From Mycolicibacterium mengxianglii (GTDB lineage Bacteria; Actinomycetota; Actinomycetes; Mycobacteriales; Mycobacteriaceae): a stretch of 64,000 nt of DNA. The position numbers were made by a program, and so were the translations under genes. Under the pieces are notes generated by a model. The model did not search any database. It was not told where the DNA came from and saw only the letters and a list, made by a program, of their open reading frames with translations. The stretch lies in NCBI RefSeq assembly GCF_015710575.1, contig NZ_CP065373.1, forward strand, positions 806,001 through 870,000. The letters run 5' to 3'. Below, piece after piece: positions 57,419 to 64,000 of the stretch (the stretch's first letter is position 1; each line of letters begins with the position of its first letter).

Positions 57419-57447
57419 CACTACCTGGGAGTGCCGGGGCACTACCT
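57419..57447. promoter_or_regulatory. Twin CACTACCT operator candidate in the divergent promoter
   Basis: CACTACCT at 57419-57426 and again at 57440-57447, start-to-start 21 bp (two helical turns), in the 123-bp region between the XRE regulator and the oxidoreductase. Direct repeats on one DNA face suit two regulator protomers. Likely autoregulation plus control of the oxidoreductase gene. Confidence 0.6.
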
Positions 57448-57503
57448 CGGTTTGGGTGTCACCCCGAACATTGCCTGTGATCATCCATCAGGAAGGCAGT
57501 CAT

Positions 57504-58520
57504 ATGAACAAGTCGAGGAATCGTCAGATCCTGCTGGCGGCGCGCCCGCATGGCGACCCGAAGCCAAGCGATTTCGACATCGTGGAGGGCGTCGTGCCGG
57601 TACCGGGTGAGGGGCAGGTGTTGATCCGCAATGTGCTGGCGTCACTCGATCCGTACAACCGCATCATCATGGGCAATGCCGACAGCGACCAACCGCCGAT
57701 CGAAGTCGGAGACCCGATGTTCGGCTTCACGATCGCCGTGGTCGAGCAGAGCAACAACCCCGCCTTCTCGCCAGGCGACCATGTCGCCAGCATGTCCGGG
57801 TGGCAGGACTATGCCGTCTCCGACGGTTCGGACCTCAGGGCGGTTGATGGCGAAAAGGCCGCACTGTCAGCGTATCTCGGCGTTCTCGGGCATACAGGGC
57901 TGACGGCCTGGGTGGGGCTGACAAAGATTCTCGATCCGAAGCCGGACGGCACGCTGGTGGTGACTGCAGCGGCCGGCGCCGTCGGTTCGGTCGCCGCTCA
58001 GATCGGCAAGCTGCGGGGGCAGCGGGTCGTCGGCGTCGCCGGCGGGCCCGTGAAAACGCGTCATCTGCTCGAGGATCTGGGCCTCGATGCTGCGGTGGAC
58101 TACAAGGCGCCCGATTTCGCCGAGCAGCTGGCGCGGGCTGTGCCCGACGGTATCGACACGGTCTTCGAGAACGTGGGCGCTTTCATGTTCGAGGCGTTGT
58201 TGCCGCACCTGAACCTCAAAAGCCAGATCGTCGTGTGCGGCGTCATGTCGCAGATCAACCGCACACAGGCCGCCGACGGGCCCAACCGGATGCCCGACCT
58301 GCTGCGAGCCGTGCTCTACAAGGACCTCACGATCCGCGGCTTCTCCGTGCCCGACTACTGGGACTGCTTTCCCGATTTCCTCGACGAGGTGGCGCCGTGG
58401 GTGGCTGAGGGCAAGATGCAGTACGCCGAATATGTCATCGACGGACTCGAGGCCATTCCCGCCGCGTTTCCGGACATGTTCCAGGGCCGCGTGACGGGGA
58501 AGATGATCGCCACGCTGTAG
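57504..58520 (+). CDS. NADP-dependent oxidoreductase, MDR superfamily (leukotriene/prostaglandin reductase-like)
   Basis: 338 residues from ATG 57504 (AGGAAGG upstream). N-terminal groES-like domain with ASLDPYNRIIMG, and nucleotide-binding AAAGAVGSVAAQIGKLRG near 155-170. There are no zinc ligands, as in the curcumin/2-alkenal reductase branch that reduces the double bond of enones with NADPH. Under probable control of the divergent XRE/MmyB regulator. Confidence 0.88.
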   Translation: MNKSRNRQILLAARPHGDPKPSDFDIVEGVVPVPGEGQVLIRNVLASLDPYNRIIMGNADSDQPPIEVGDPMFGFTIAVVEQSNNPAFSPGDHVASMSGWQDYAVSDGSDLRAVDGEKAALSAYLGVLGHTGLTAWVGLTKILDPKPDGTLVVTAAAGAVGSVAAQIGKLRGQRVVGVAGGPVKTRHLLEDLGLDAAVDYKAPDFAEQLARAVPDGIDTVFENVGAFMFEALLPHLNLKSQIVVCGVMSQINRTQAADGPNRMPDLLRAVLYKDLTIRGFSVPDYWDCFPDFLDEVAPWVAEGKMQYAEYVIDGLEAIPAAFPDMFQGRVTGKMIATL

Positions 58521-58523
58521 CCC

Positions 58524-58787
58524 TCACTTACCGTTGCGCTCGCGGTGCTTGCAGCCCGGCCAACAGCAGGGCCGGCGCTTGCCTTCCTCGAGTTCTTCTT
58601 GCGTGCGGCGAATACGGCGCTGTCGGGTTTTGTCCTGTTTGGCGTCCTCGACCCAGCAGATGAATTCGTTGCGCGCCAACGGCGTGATGTCATGCCAGGC
58701 CGCCAGGGCGTCACTGTTGGCAGTCAGCGCCGTTGCCAGATCTGCCGGGAGCCGGTGGACGGTGCCGTCCGGTACGTGCGCGCTCAC
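58524..58787 (-). CDS. YdeI/OmpD-associated family protein
   Basis: 87 residues. The C-terminal YdeI region is recognisable: LTANSDALAAWHDITPLARNE, ICWVEDAKQDKTRQRRI and the end KRRPCCWPGCKHRE with clustered Cys. Short for the family, which often carries an extra N-terminal domain, but this stand-alone size is common in mycobacteria. Convergent with the oxidoreductase gene, 3 bp apart. Function unknown. Confidence 0.78.
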   Translation of the reverse strand: MSAHVPDGTVHRLPADLATALTANSDALAAWHDITPLARNEFICWVEDAKQDKTRQRRIRRTQEELEEGKRRPCCWPGCKHRERNGK

Positions 58788-58806
58788 CCGGCCAGGCTAA
58801 CCCCGA

Positions 58807-59997
58807 TCAGGGAGTTGACGTCGCCGGTTCGGGTTTCTTCCGCACAGTGCTCTTGCCGCCCTTGGCTATTCGCGCCTTGATCCGCTGCCACAGCGACGGC
58901 TTCTTGTCGGCGTCGTCCTCATCGGCCGGCAGTTCGATGTCAACGCCTTTGAACACCGCCAGATACACACTGATGGTGGTGACGATGAGGATCATCACGA
59001 CCGGGCCCAGGACGATTCCCCAGAAGCCGAACATGCCGAGGCCGGCGAAGACCGACAGCAGCATCAGCGACGGATTCAGGTACGCCTGCTTGGGCACCAG
59101 GAAGGGGCGCATCGCATTGTCGATGTTGGTGACGGCGAGGACGTGGAAGGCGACGACGAAGATGCCACCGACGACATTGCCCGTCAACGCCATTCCGATG
59201 CCCAGCGGGATGGTGACGATACCGCTGCCCAGCGGGACGAACGCCAGCACTGTCAAGAAGATCGCGAACATGAAGAAGCCTTGGTGCAGGCCCCCGATGT
59301 AGATCGAGACTGCCCCGGCGACACCTTGGAACAGGGCGATGATGAACTGGCCGCGTACCGTCGCCCGCACCATGGCACCGGTTTTCGCCAGGTACAGATC
59401 GGAGACCTCTTCACCCAGCGGGTTGAGCTTGCGGATCAGGTTCAGCACCCGGTCGCCGTTGGTGAGCAGGGACATGAAGACGTACAAGAAGATGATCGCC
59501 GCGGCGAGGGCGAACGCCGCCCCGCCGGCGGAGTCGCGCAGGAAACCCAGCACCGTCTGGCCCACCGTCTGTCCGGCTTTGGTGGCGTACTCCTTCAACA
59601 ATTCCGGGGTCAGATTGACGTCGAGGAAGGGGACCTTGTCCACCACCCGGTTCCCGACGTCGAGGAGGTGGTTGCCCAGCGCATTGAGATCGGTGCGGTC
59701 CACCCACTGGCCGATGCTCTCGACCATCTGCCCGATCTGTAGCACCGCAAGGAAGATGACCAGTCCCAGCGGGATACCGACCGTCGCGATTGCCGCCAGT
59801 AGCGTCAACGTCGCGGCCCACCCGGAGCTGAACCGCTTGCACAACCGTAGATACAACGGATTGAACAGATAGGCCGCCACCGCGGCGACGACGATCAGCA
59901 CGAAGTACCGGCGCAGGAAGTAGGCACCGAAGGCGAGGGCGATGATCGTGACGATCGCCAGGGCGCGCCGCTGCGTCGGGGTGAAGTCGTCGAGCAT
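58807..59997 (-). CDS. AI-2E family (UPF0118/PerM-like) transporter
   Basis: 396 residues with about eight hydrophobic helices; the family segment FVPLGSGIVTIPLGIGMALTG and the paired helices near the C-terminus (FAGLGMFGFWGIVLGPVVMI) are typical. The C-terminal 40 residues are charged and cytosolic. Corresponds to Rv1101c. Members export autoinducer-2 or drive Na+/H+ exchange; the substrate here is unknown. Confidence 0.87.
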   Translation of the reverse strand: MLDDFTPTQRRALAIVTIIALAFGAYFLRRYFVLIVVAAVAAYLFNPLYLRLCKRFSSGWAATLTLLAAIATVGIPLGLVIFLAVLQIGQMVESIGQWVDRTDLNALGNHLLDVGNRVVDKVPFLDVNLTPELLKEYATKAGQTVGQTVLGFLRDSAGGAAFALAAAIIFLYVFMSLLTNGDRVLNLIRKLNPLGEEVSDLYLAKTGAMVRATVRGQFIIALFQGVAGAVSIYIGGLHQGFFMFAIFLTVLAFVPLGSGIVTIPLGIGMALTGNVVGGIFVVAFHVLAVTNIDNAMRPFLVPKQAYLNPSLMLLSVFAGLGMFGFWGIVLGPVVMILIVTTISVYLAVFKGVDIELPADEDDADKKPSLWQRIKARIAKGGKSTVRKKPEPATSTP

Positions 59998-60056
59998 CGG
60001 GCCAGTTTAGGGCCGGGCGAGGAAAATGAGTCCGGGCTAGTCGAACAGAGCCGGGC

Positions 60057-60815
60057 CTACTGCCCCGCGAACTTCATCAGATGGTCGTGGATGTCCGGGT
60101 AACGCTTGAGATGCGCGCCACCGTTGAGGTCGAGAACCTCGCCGGTCATCCAGGACGATTTCTCCGAGCACAAGAACGCCACCGCGTCGGCGATGTCCTG
60201 CGGTGTCCCGGTTCGGCCCAACGGGGTGTTCTCGACGTACTCTTCGACCACTCCGGGGATCATTGCGGCCGGCTCGGTCAGCGGGGTGGGCACGAAACCG
60301 GGGGAGACGGCGTTGACGCGGATGCCGCGCGGTCCGAGTTCGAGCGCGGCCACTTGGGTCAGCATGGCCAACCCCGCTTTCGCCGAACAGTAGGCGCTCA
60401 TCCCGATGGCGGGCTGCCGGGCGTTCAACGACGTCAACGACACGATCGCACCGCCGTCGCCCATCCGCTGGCCCGCATGCTTGATCACCAGAAACCCGCC
60501 GGTGAGGCACACGTCGACCACTTCACGGAACTGTTCGACCGCGAGGTCGGTGATGGGCCCGAATCCGCTGTATCCGGCACAGTTGACGACGACAGCTGGG
60601 GTCGGTAGATCCTCGAACAGCGCCTGCACCGAGGGTTCGTCGGTGACGTCGACCGTCGCGGCGGCGTGCGGTGCACCGAGTTCAGCGGCGCGGTCGCGAG
60701 CTCCCTCGGCGTTGCGGTCGGCGATGGTGACGGTGGCGCCCTCGGCGGCCAGGGTCTGCGCGACGGCCCAGCCGATGCCGGAGGCGCCGCCGATGACGAC
60801 GGCGTGGCGGGTCAC
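60057..60815 (-). CDS. Short-chain dehydrogenase/reductase
   Basis: 252 residues from GTG 60815. Classical SDR: TGxxxGIG motif as GGASGIGWAVA, NCAG, catalytic Ser in SLTSLNA and YCSAK. The N-terminal Asp in IADRNAE suggests NAD rather than NADP. Overlaps the upstream epimerase-like gene by 4 bp (GTGA), so they form an operon near hsd. A steroid or hydroxyacyl substrate is plausible by context only. Confidence 0.87.
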   Translation of the reverse strand: MTRHAVVIGGASGIGWAVAQTLAAEGATVTIADRNAEGARDRAAELGAPHAAATVDVTDEPSVQALFEDLPTPAVVVNCAGYSGFGPITDLAVEQFREVVDVCLTGGFLVIKHAGQRMGDGGAIVSLTSLNARQPAIGMSAYCSAKAGLAMLTQVAALELGPRGIRVNAVSPGFVPTPLTEPAAMIPGVVEEYVENTPLGRTGTPQDIADAVAFLCSEKSSWMTGEVLDLNGGAHLKRYPDIHDHLMKFAGQ

Positions 60816-61882
60816 TGCTTGCCCTGTCCGGTCGCGTGGGGGCGGGGATCTCCCCATTTCGCGGTGACAGCACCCCACGGATCGGCGTAGCTGCCCGGCG
60901 CCTTGTAGTAGGCGGCGCGGCGCTTGAGGATCTGGTGGGCAATGGGCGCGGCGAGTCGCATCACGTGTCGTTTCCACCCGGCGTTCTCGGCTATCTCGAC
61001 CAACATCTCAGGCCACGAATGTCGTTGGAAATCAAGCACTTCCTGCGATCGCATGGTGTCCATCCAGTCTGTGGCGAACCACTTGGTGTCGCTGTCGGGA
61101 TCGCCCTTGCGGCCGATCGGTAGTCCGCCCACGAGGCCCATTGCCGCGGCGGTGGCCGGGCCGATGTCGCCCTGGGTCAGGCGGTGGGTGCTATCACCGC
61201 CGATCAGCAAGGTCTCGCCGAGACAGTCGGCGGTGGTGGCCGCGGCGAAGGCACGGGCCACGTCGCGTACGTCCACCGTCTGGATCCGGCCGTCGGTGGG
61301 CAGCAGGCCTTCGAAGAAAATGAAATCGGGATTGAGGTCGAGTCGCAGGGCGACGGTGAGGACCCCGCCGAGTCGCAGGATCACCCAATCCAGCTGCGAC
61401 GAGCGCACCGCCGCTTCGGCCTGCACCTTGTGTGTGCCGTAGATGTCATAGGGCGCAACGGGCGTGTCGGCGGTCAGGACGTCGGTGATGTGGTGCGGGT
61501 TGCGTGGACCGTAGACCGCGACGCTGGAGGCCAGGACGAACCGCGGCGGGGTGGGCTGCTTTGCCGCTGCGGCAACCAGATTCGCGGTGCCGTCCACATT
61601 GACCTTCTCGGCCAAGGCGTGCCTGCTGTAGCAGTGCGGGGCGATGACGGCGGCCAGATGGATCACCGAGGTCGGGATCACGTCGGTGAACAAAGCGTCA
61701 ACCGCGGCCGGGTCGGTGATGTCGGCGTATCGGACCAGCACCCCCGGCGGCAACTCGGTGGCGGCTTCCCGGTTGGCGGGGATGTCGAGGTCAGTCGCGA
61801 CCACCCGGCGTCCCTGCGCGGCCAGATGAGCGACGGTGGCGGATCCGACCAAGCCGAACGCCCCCGTGACCAGTACCGTCAT
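60812..61882 (-). CDS. NAD-dependent epimerase/dehydratase family protein
   Basis: 356 residues. Extended SDR with TGAFGLVGSATV, Asp-ended second strand (VVATDLD), and the active-site pair Tyr/Lys in IYGTHK. The C-terminal part (DFQRHSWPEMLVEIAENAGW) is substrate-specific. A KstR-like imperfect palindrome lies 19 bp upstream of ATG 61882. With the SDR downstream and hsd upstream it forms a three-gene, same-strand dehydrogenase group. Confidence 0.83.
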   Translation of the reverse strand: MTVLVTGAFGLVGSATVAHLAAQGRRVVATDLDIPANREAATELPPGVLVRYADITDPAAVDALFTDVIPTSVIHLAAVIAPHCYSRHALAEKVNVDGTANLVAAAAKQPTPPRFVLASSVAVYGPRNPHHITDVLTADTPVAPYDIYGTHKVQAEAAVRSSQLDWVILRLGGVLTVALRLDLNPDFIFFEGLLPTDGRIQTVDVRDVARAFAAATTADCLGETLLIGGDSTHRLTQGDIGPATAAAMGLVGGLPIGRKGDPDSDTKWFATDWMDTMRSQEVLDFQRHSWPEMLVEIAENAGWKRHVMRLAAPIAHQILKRRAAYYKAPGSYADPWGAVTAKWGDPRPHATGQGKQ

Positions 61883-61900
61883 GCGTCTCCTTCACCGAAC

Positions 61901-61914
61901 TGAACCAGGTTCCA
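61901..61914. promoter_or_regulatory. Imperfect KstR-like site upstream of the epimerase-SDR operon
   Basis: TGAACCAGGTTCCA differs from the KstR consensus TnnAACnnGTTnnA at one fixed base (ACC for AAC). It shares the half-site GGTTCCAGT with the perfect site upstream of hsd (GTGTTCCAGTT). Weak evidence alone; its place 19 bp before ATG 61882 strengthens it. Confidence 0.45.
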
Positions 61915-61974
61915 GTCATCTTCGCCTAGTGGGCTGTTCTACACCATCGATTCAGCCTCGGGTTCAGCCGCTAC

Positions 61975-63063
61975 TCACGCCACCGTCGGCGCGGGTTCGC
62001 CGGCGGCCTTCATCTTGGCGAACAGCTCGGTGTAATACGGCAGGCAGTCGCGCAGTGCCTGCTCGGTCGTGAACAACGGCTCGTACCCCAGGTCACGGCG
62101 GGCCTTGTCGATGGAGAAGTAGTTGTCCATGGAAATCCGTTCCACCGCAAGCGGTTCCAGGAGCGGCTTGGGCAAACCGAACCGGAAGTGCAGGAACTGC
62201 CACACCGTCATCACGGTGTGCACCAGCCGCCCCGGGACCCGCAGCGCCGGCCAGGGCTGTCCGCACGCCTGCACCACCGGGCGGGAGAACTCGAACATGT
62301 TGATGGGCTCGCCGTCGTTGATGAAGTACGCCTGCCCGGGCGCGGTGCCGCCGGGCACCAAATGCTCTGCGGCCAAGATGAACCCGTGTACGAGGTTGTG
62401 CACGTAGGAGTTGTCGAGCTTGACGTTCTTGCTGCCGACGAGCACCTTGACGTGGCCGGCGAGCACGCTCTCGAACACCTTGCGGAACATCGTCTGATCG
62501 CCGCCGCCCCAGATTCCACTCGGGCGGACCGAGCAGGTGAGCATGCCGTCTGCGCCGTTGATCCCCAGCACGAACTTCTCGGCCACCACCTTGGTCTCGG
62601 TGTAGAGGTCGTTGAACCGGCTGGTGTACGGCAGCGTCTCGTCGCCCCCGGAGATCGGCTGCCCACCCATCACCACACTGTTGGATGCGGTGTAGACGAA
62701 GCGTCTTACGCCGGCCCGCTGGGCGGCGTGGGCCAGGTTCTTGGTGCCGTCGACGTTCACCGCGAAACTCCGCTGCCGGTACTCCTGGGTGACCGAACCA
62801 CCGCCCATCAGGTCGATGATCGCCGCGGTGTGGAACACGGTGTCGACGCCCTCGACGGCGGCGGCTACGTCCTCGGGATCGCAGATGTCGCCGACGATCG
62901 TCGTCAGACGCTGATGGTCCGCCAACTTGGACGGCACCCGGTCGAACGAATGGACGTGGTGACCACGGTCCAGCAGTTCGGTCACCAGGTTGGCGCCGAC
63001 GAAGCCGGAGCCGCCGGTGACCAGCACGCGGCCGAGGTTGGTGGTCAGCGATGAATCACCCAT
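61975..63063 (-). CDS. hsd: 3beta-hydroxysteroid dehydrogenase (cholesterol dehydrogenase)
   Basis: 362 residues. Extended SDR/3beta-HSD fold: TGGSGFVGANLV, acidic end of the second strand, and catalytic Tyr/Lys in YTETKVVAEK; the C-terminal ISMDNYFSIDKARRDLGYEP is the family hallmark. Synteny with Rv1106c, the NAD-dependent cholesterol oxidising enzyme that forms cholest-4-en-3-one. An exact KstR-type palindrome starts 15 bp upstream of ATG 63063. Confidence 0.93.
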   Translation of the reverse strand: MGDSSLTTNLGRVLVTGGSGFVGANLVTELLDRGHHVHSFDRVPSKLADHQRLTTIVGDICDPEDVAAAVEGVDTVFHTAAIIDLMGGGSVTQEYRQRSFAVNVDGTKNLAHAAQRAGVRRFVYTASNSVVMGGQPISGGDETLPYTSRFNDLYTETKVVAEKFVLGINGADGMLTCSVRPSGIWGGGDQTMFRKVFESVLAGHVKVLVGSKNVKLDNSYVHNLVHGFILAAEHLVPGGTAPGQAYFINDGEPINMFEFSRPVVQACGQPWPALRVPGRLVHTVMTVWQFLHFRFGLPKPLLEPLAVERISMDNYFSIDKARRDLGYEPLFTTEQALRDCLPYYTELFAKMKAAGEPAPTVA

Positions 63064-63077
63064 GCTCGGAGCGTAAC

Positions 63078-63091
63078 TGAAACGTGTTCCA
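63078..63091. promoter_or_regulatory. KstR-type operator upstream of hsd
   Basis: TGAAACGTGTTCCA fits TnnAACnnGTTnnA at every fixed position, and the flanks extend the dyad to AACTG ... CAGTT. It starts 15 bp upstream of the hsd ATG, between hsd and xseB, so a bound repressor would block hsd transcription only. Supports cholesterol-responsive control of hsd. Confidence 0.8.
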
Positions 63092-63121
63092 GTTACGAGC
63101 GTCTAGGGGCGGACGGAGCTC

Positions 63122-63364
63122 TCATTCTTCGTCGTCACCCTCATCGGAAGCCAGAGCATCCGCGACACGCTGGCGCGCGCCGGCCAGGTGTTCTTCGCAC
63201 CGTTTGGCCAGCTTCTCGCCCCTTTCCCACAGGGTCAGCGACGCATCGAGGTCCAGCCCGCCTTGTTCCAGGGTGCGGACCACATCGATGAGTTCATCCC
63301 GGCACTCCTCATAGCCGAGCGCACTAATGGGATTCGTATCTTTACTCTTCGTATCCTTACTCAT
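63122..63364 (-). CDS. xseB: Exodeoxyribonuclease VII small subunit
   Basis: 80 residues from ATG 63364. A single XseB domain of two helices: [22 protein letters not shown] and [18 protein letters not shown], with the conserved Leu-Glu-x-Gly turn. It multimerises on XseA. The C-terminus is acidic (SDEGDDEE). It overlaps the 3' end of xseA by 8 bp. Confidence 0.95.
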   Translation of the reverse strand: MSKDTKSKDTNPISALGYEECRDELIDVVRTLEQGGLDLDASLTLWERGEKLAKRCEEHLAGARQRVADALASDEGDDEE

Positions 63365-64000
63365 TGGACGCTCCTTCGTCATTGGCCGGGCCGGCACTCA
63401 CCGCCGCGACCGCGCCGTCCGCCACCCGGATCCGCAGCTGTGCGCCTGCGGGTGCATCCGCCACCGAGCGGAGCACATGTGCCTGCACCTGGACCACGGC
63501 GTACCCGCGGGCCAACGTCGCCGCCGGGCCCAGGGTGGCCAGGCGGGCCGCCAGATGGCTCACCCGGTCGGACTCGGCGCTGATGAGACGGGTGACGTCG
63601 CGGCGCAACGCGGCCCGTGTCCGCTCTACCTCGTGGCCGCGGTCGGTGATCGCGCGCAGCGGGTCGGCCAACGCGGGCCGGCTGCGAAGTTGCGCGATGT
63701 GGCGCTCCTCCCGGTGCACCCAGTTGCGCAGGGCCTGGGCGCTGCGGCGGCGTAGGTCGGCGACAAGTGCCTGTTCGGCGGCGGTGTCCGGGACGATCCG
63801 CTTCGCCGCGTCGGTGGGAGTGGCGGCCCGCAGGTCCGCCACCAGATCGCACAGCGGGTTGTCCGGTTCGTGGCCCACCGCGCTGACCACCGGCGTCGTA
63901 CACGCGGCTATCTCCCGGCACAGCGTCTCATCGGAGAACGGCAGCAGATCTTCCACGCTGCCGCCGCCACGGGCCAGGACGATCACGTCGACGTCCGGGT
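63357..64000 (-). CDS. xseA: Exodeoxyribonuclease VII large subunit (5' part beyond right edge)
   Basis: The minus strand is open from TAA 63359-63357 to the window edge (about 214 codons, the C-terminal half). It reads [20 protein letters not shown], the conserved catalytic-domain core of XseA, then the coiled-coil region with repeated Arg/Leu helices and a small C-terminal domain. N-terminal OB fold and start lie outside the window. With XseB it degrades single-stranded DNA to oligonucleotides. Confidence 0.95.
   Translation of the reverse strand, partial: PDVDVIVLARGGGSVEDLLPFSDETLCREIAACTTPVVSAVGHEPDNPLCDLVADLRAATPTDAAKRIVPDTAAEQALVADLRRRSAQALRNWVHREERHIAQLRSRPALADPLRAITDRGHEVERTRAALRRDVTRLISAESDRVSHLAARLATLGPAATLARGYAVVQVQAHVLRSVADAPAGAQLRIRVADGAVAAVSAGPANDEGASNE

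Noticed and set aside
63992..64000. Placing the xseA start at the GTG at 63986
   Set aside because: Conserved XseA sequence (PDVD) continues upstream of it to the window edge, so the gene is truncated by the window and does not start there.

Overview
The window is high-GC actinobacterial chromosome and almost certainly comes from a non-tuberculous, probably rapidly growing Mycobacterium (Mycolicibacterium). The evidence is gene content and gene order. From about 20 kb to the right edge the genes follow, from memory, the M. tuberculosis order Rv1062 to Rv1108c: two convergent patatins, lpqV, a cysteine-dioxygenase-like gene with a rhodanese, a membrane alpha/beta-hydrolase, echA8, echA9, a Bax-inhibitor protein, fadA3, an SGNH esterase, lipU, cbs, pra, metB, greA, a DUF4307 protein, mca, a small membrane protein, a DUF255 protein, a hemolysin III homologue, the short-chain Z-prenyl synthase, coaA, glyA, desA2, phoH2, fum, glpX, a DUF4245 protein, an AI-2E family protein, hsd, xseB and xseA. 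The PE_PGRS genes that interrupt this order in M. tuberculosis are absent.

Layout. 1-4.4 kb: a PucR-type regulator (running off the left edge) divergent from an NCS1 permease and an ATZ/TRZ amidohydrolase, a nucleobase or hydantoin-type salvage cluster. 4.4-19.9 kb: mixed accessory genes, including an acyl desaturase, a CobW GTPase, a thioesterase, a peptidoglycan amidase, two paralogous small secreted proteins, an F420-type oxidoreductase with a DUF427 protein, an HxxxD acyltransferase-like protein, a beta-propeller protein behind an AT-rich island, and a lipid-transfer thiolase divergent from an amine-dehydrogenase-like reductase over a KstR-type operator. 20-31 kb: lipid and acyl-CoA metabolism. 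32-38 kb: sulfur and thiol metabolism (cbs, metB, mca) with two tandem RDD-domain genes and greA. 38-46 kb: a DUF255 protein, a ketosteroid-isomerase homologue, TrhA, prenyl synthase, a GjpA-type porin and coaA. 46-55 kb: one-carbon, fatty acid, toxin/RNase and central carbon genes (glyA, desA2, phoH2, fum, glpX). 55-64 kb: hydrolase, a divergent XRE regulator/oxidoreductase pair, an AI-2E protein, a short-chain dehydrogenase/epimerase/3beta-HSD group with KstR-like operators, and exonuclease VII.

The most interesting signals lie outside the ordinary gene calls: a 13-codon upstream ORF with two adjacent Cys codons before the cysteine-dioxygenase-like gene, and a second Cys-Cys ORF overlapping phoH2; a compact ketosteroid isomerase aligning residue for residue with the Comamonas enzyme but with Glu at position 99; an insertion-containing, Chlamydia-like GlyA; KstR- and KstR2-like palindromes; a 47-bp tandem repeat growing out of the 3' end of fum; a coding-like stretch without any usable start codon; long near-perfect hairpins without U tracts at gene ends; and at least ten genes with a -10 hexamer placed for leaderless transcription.
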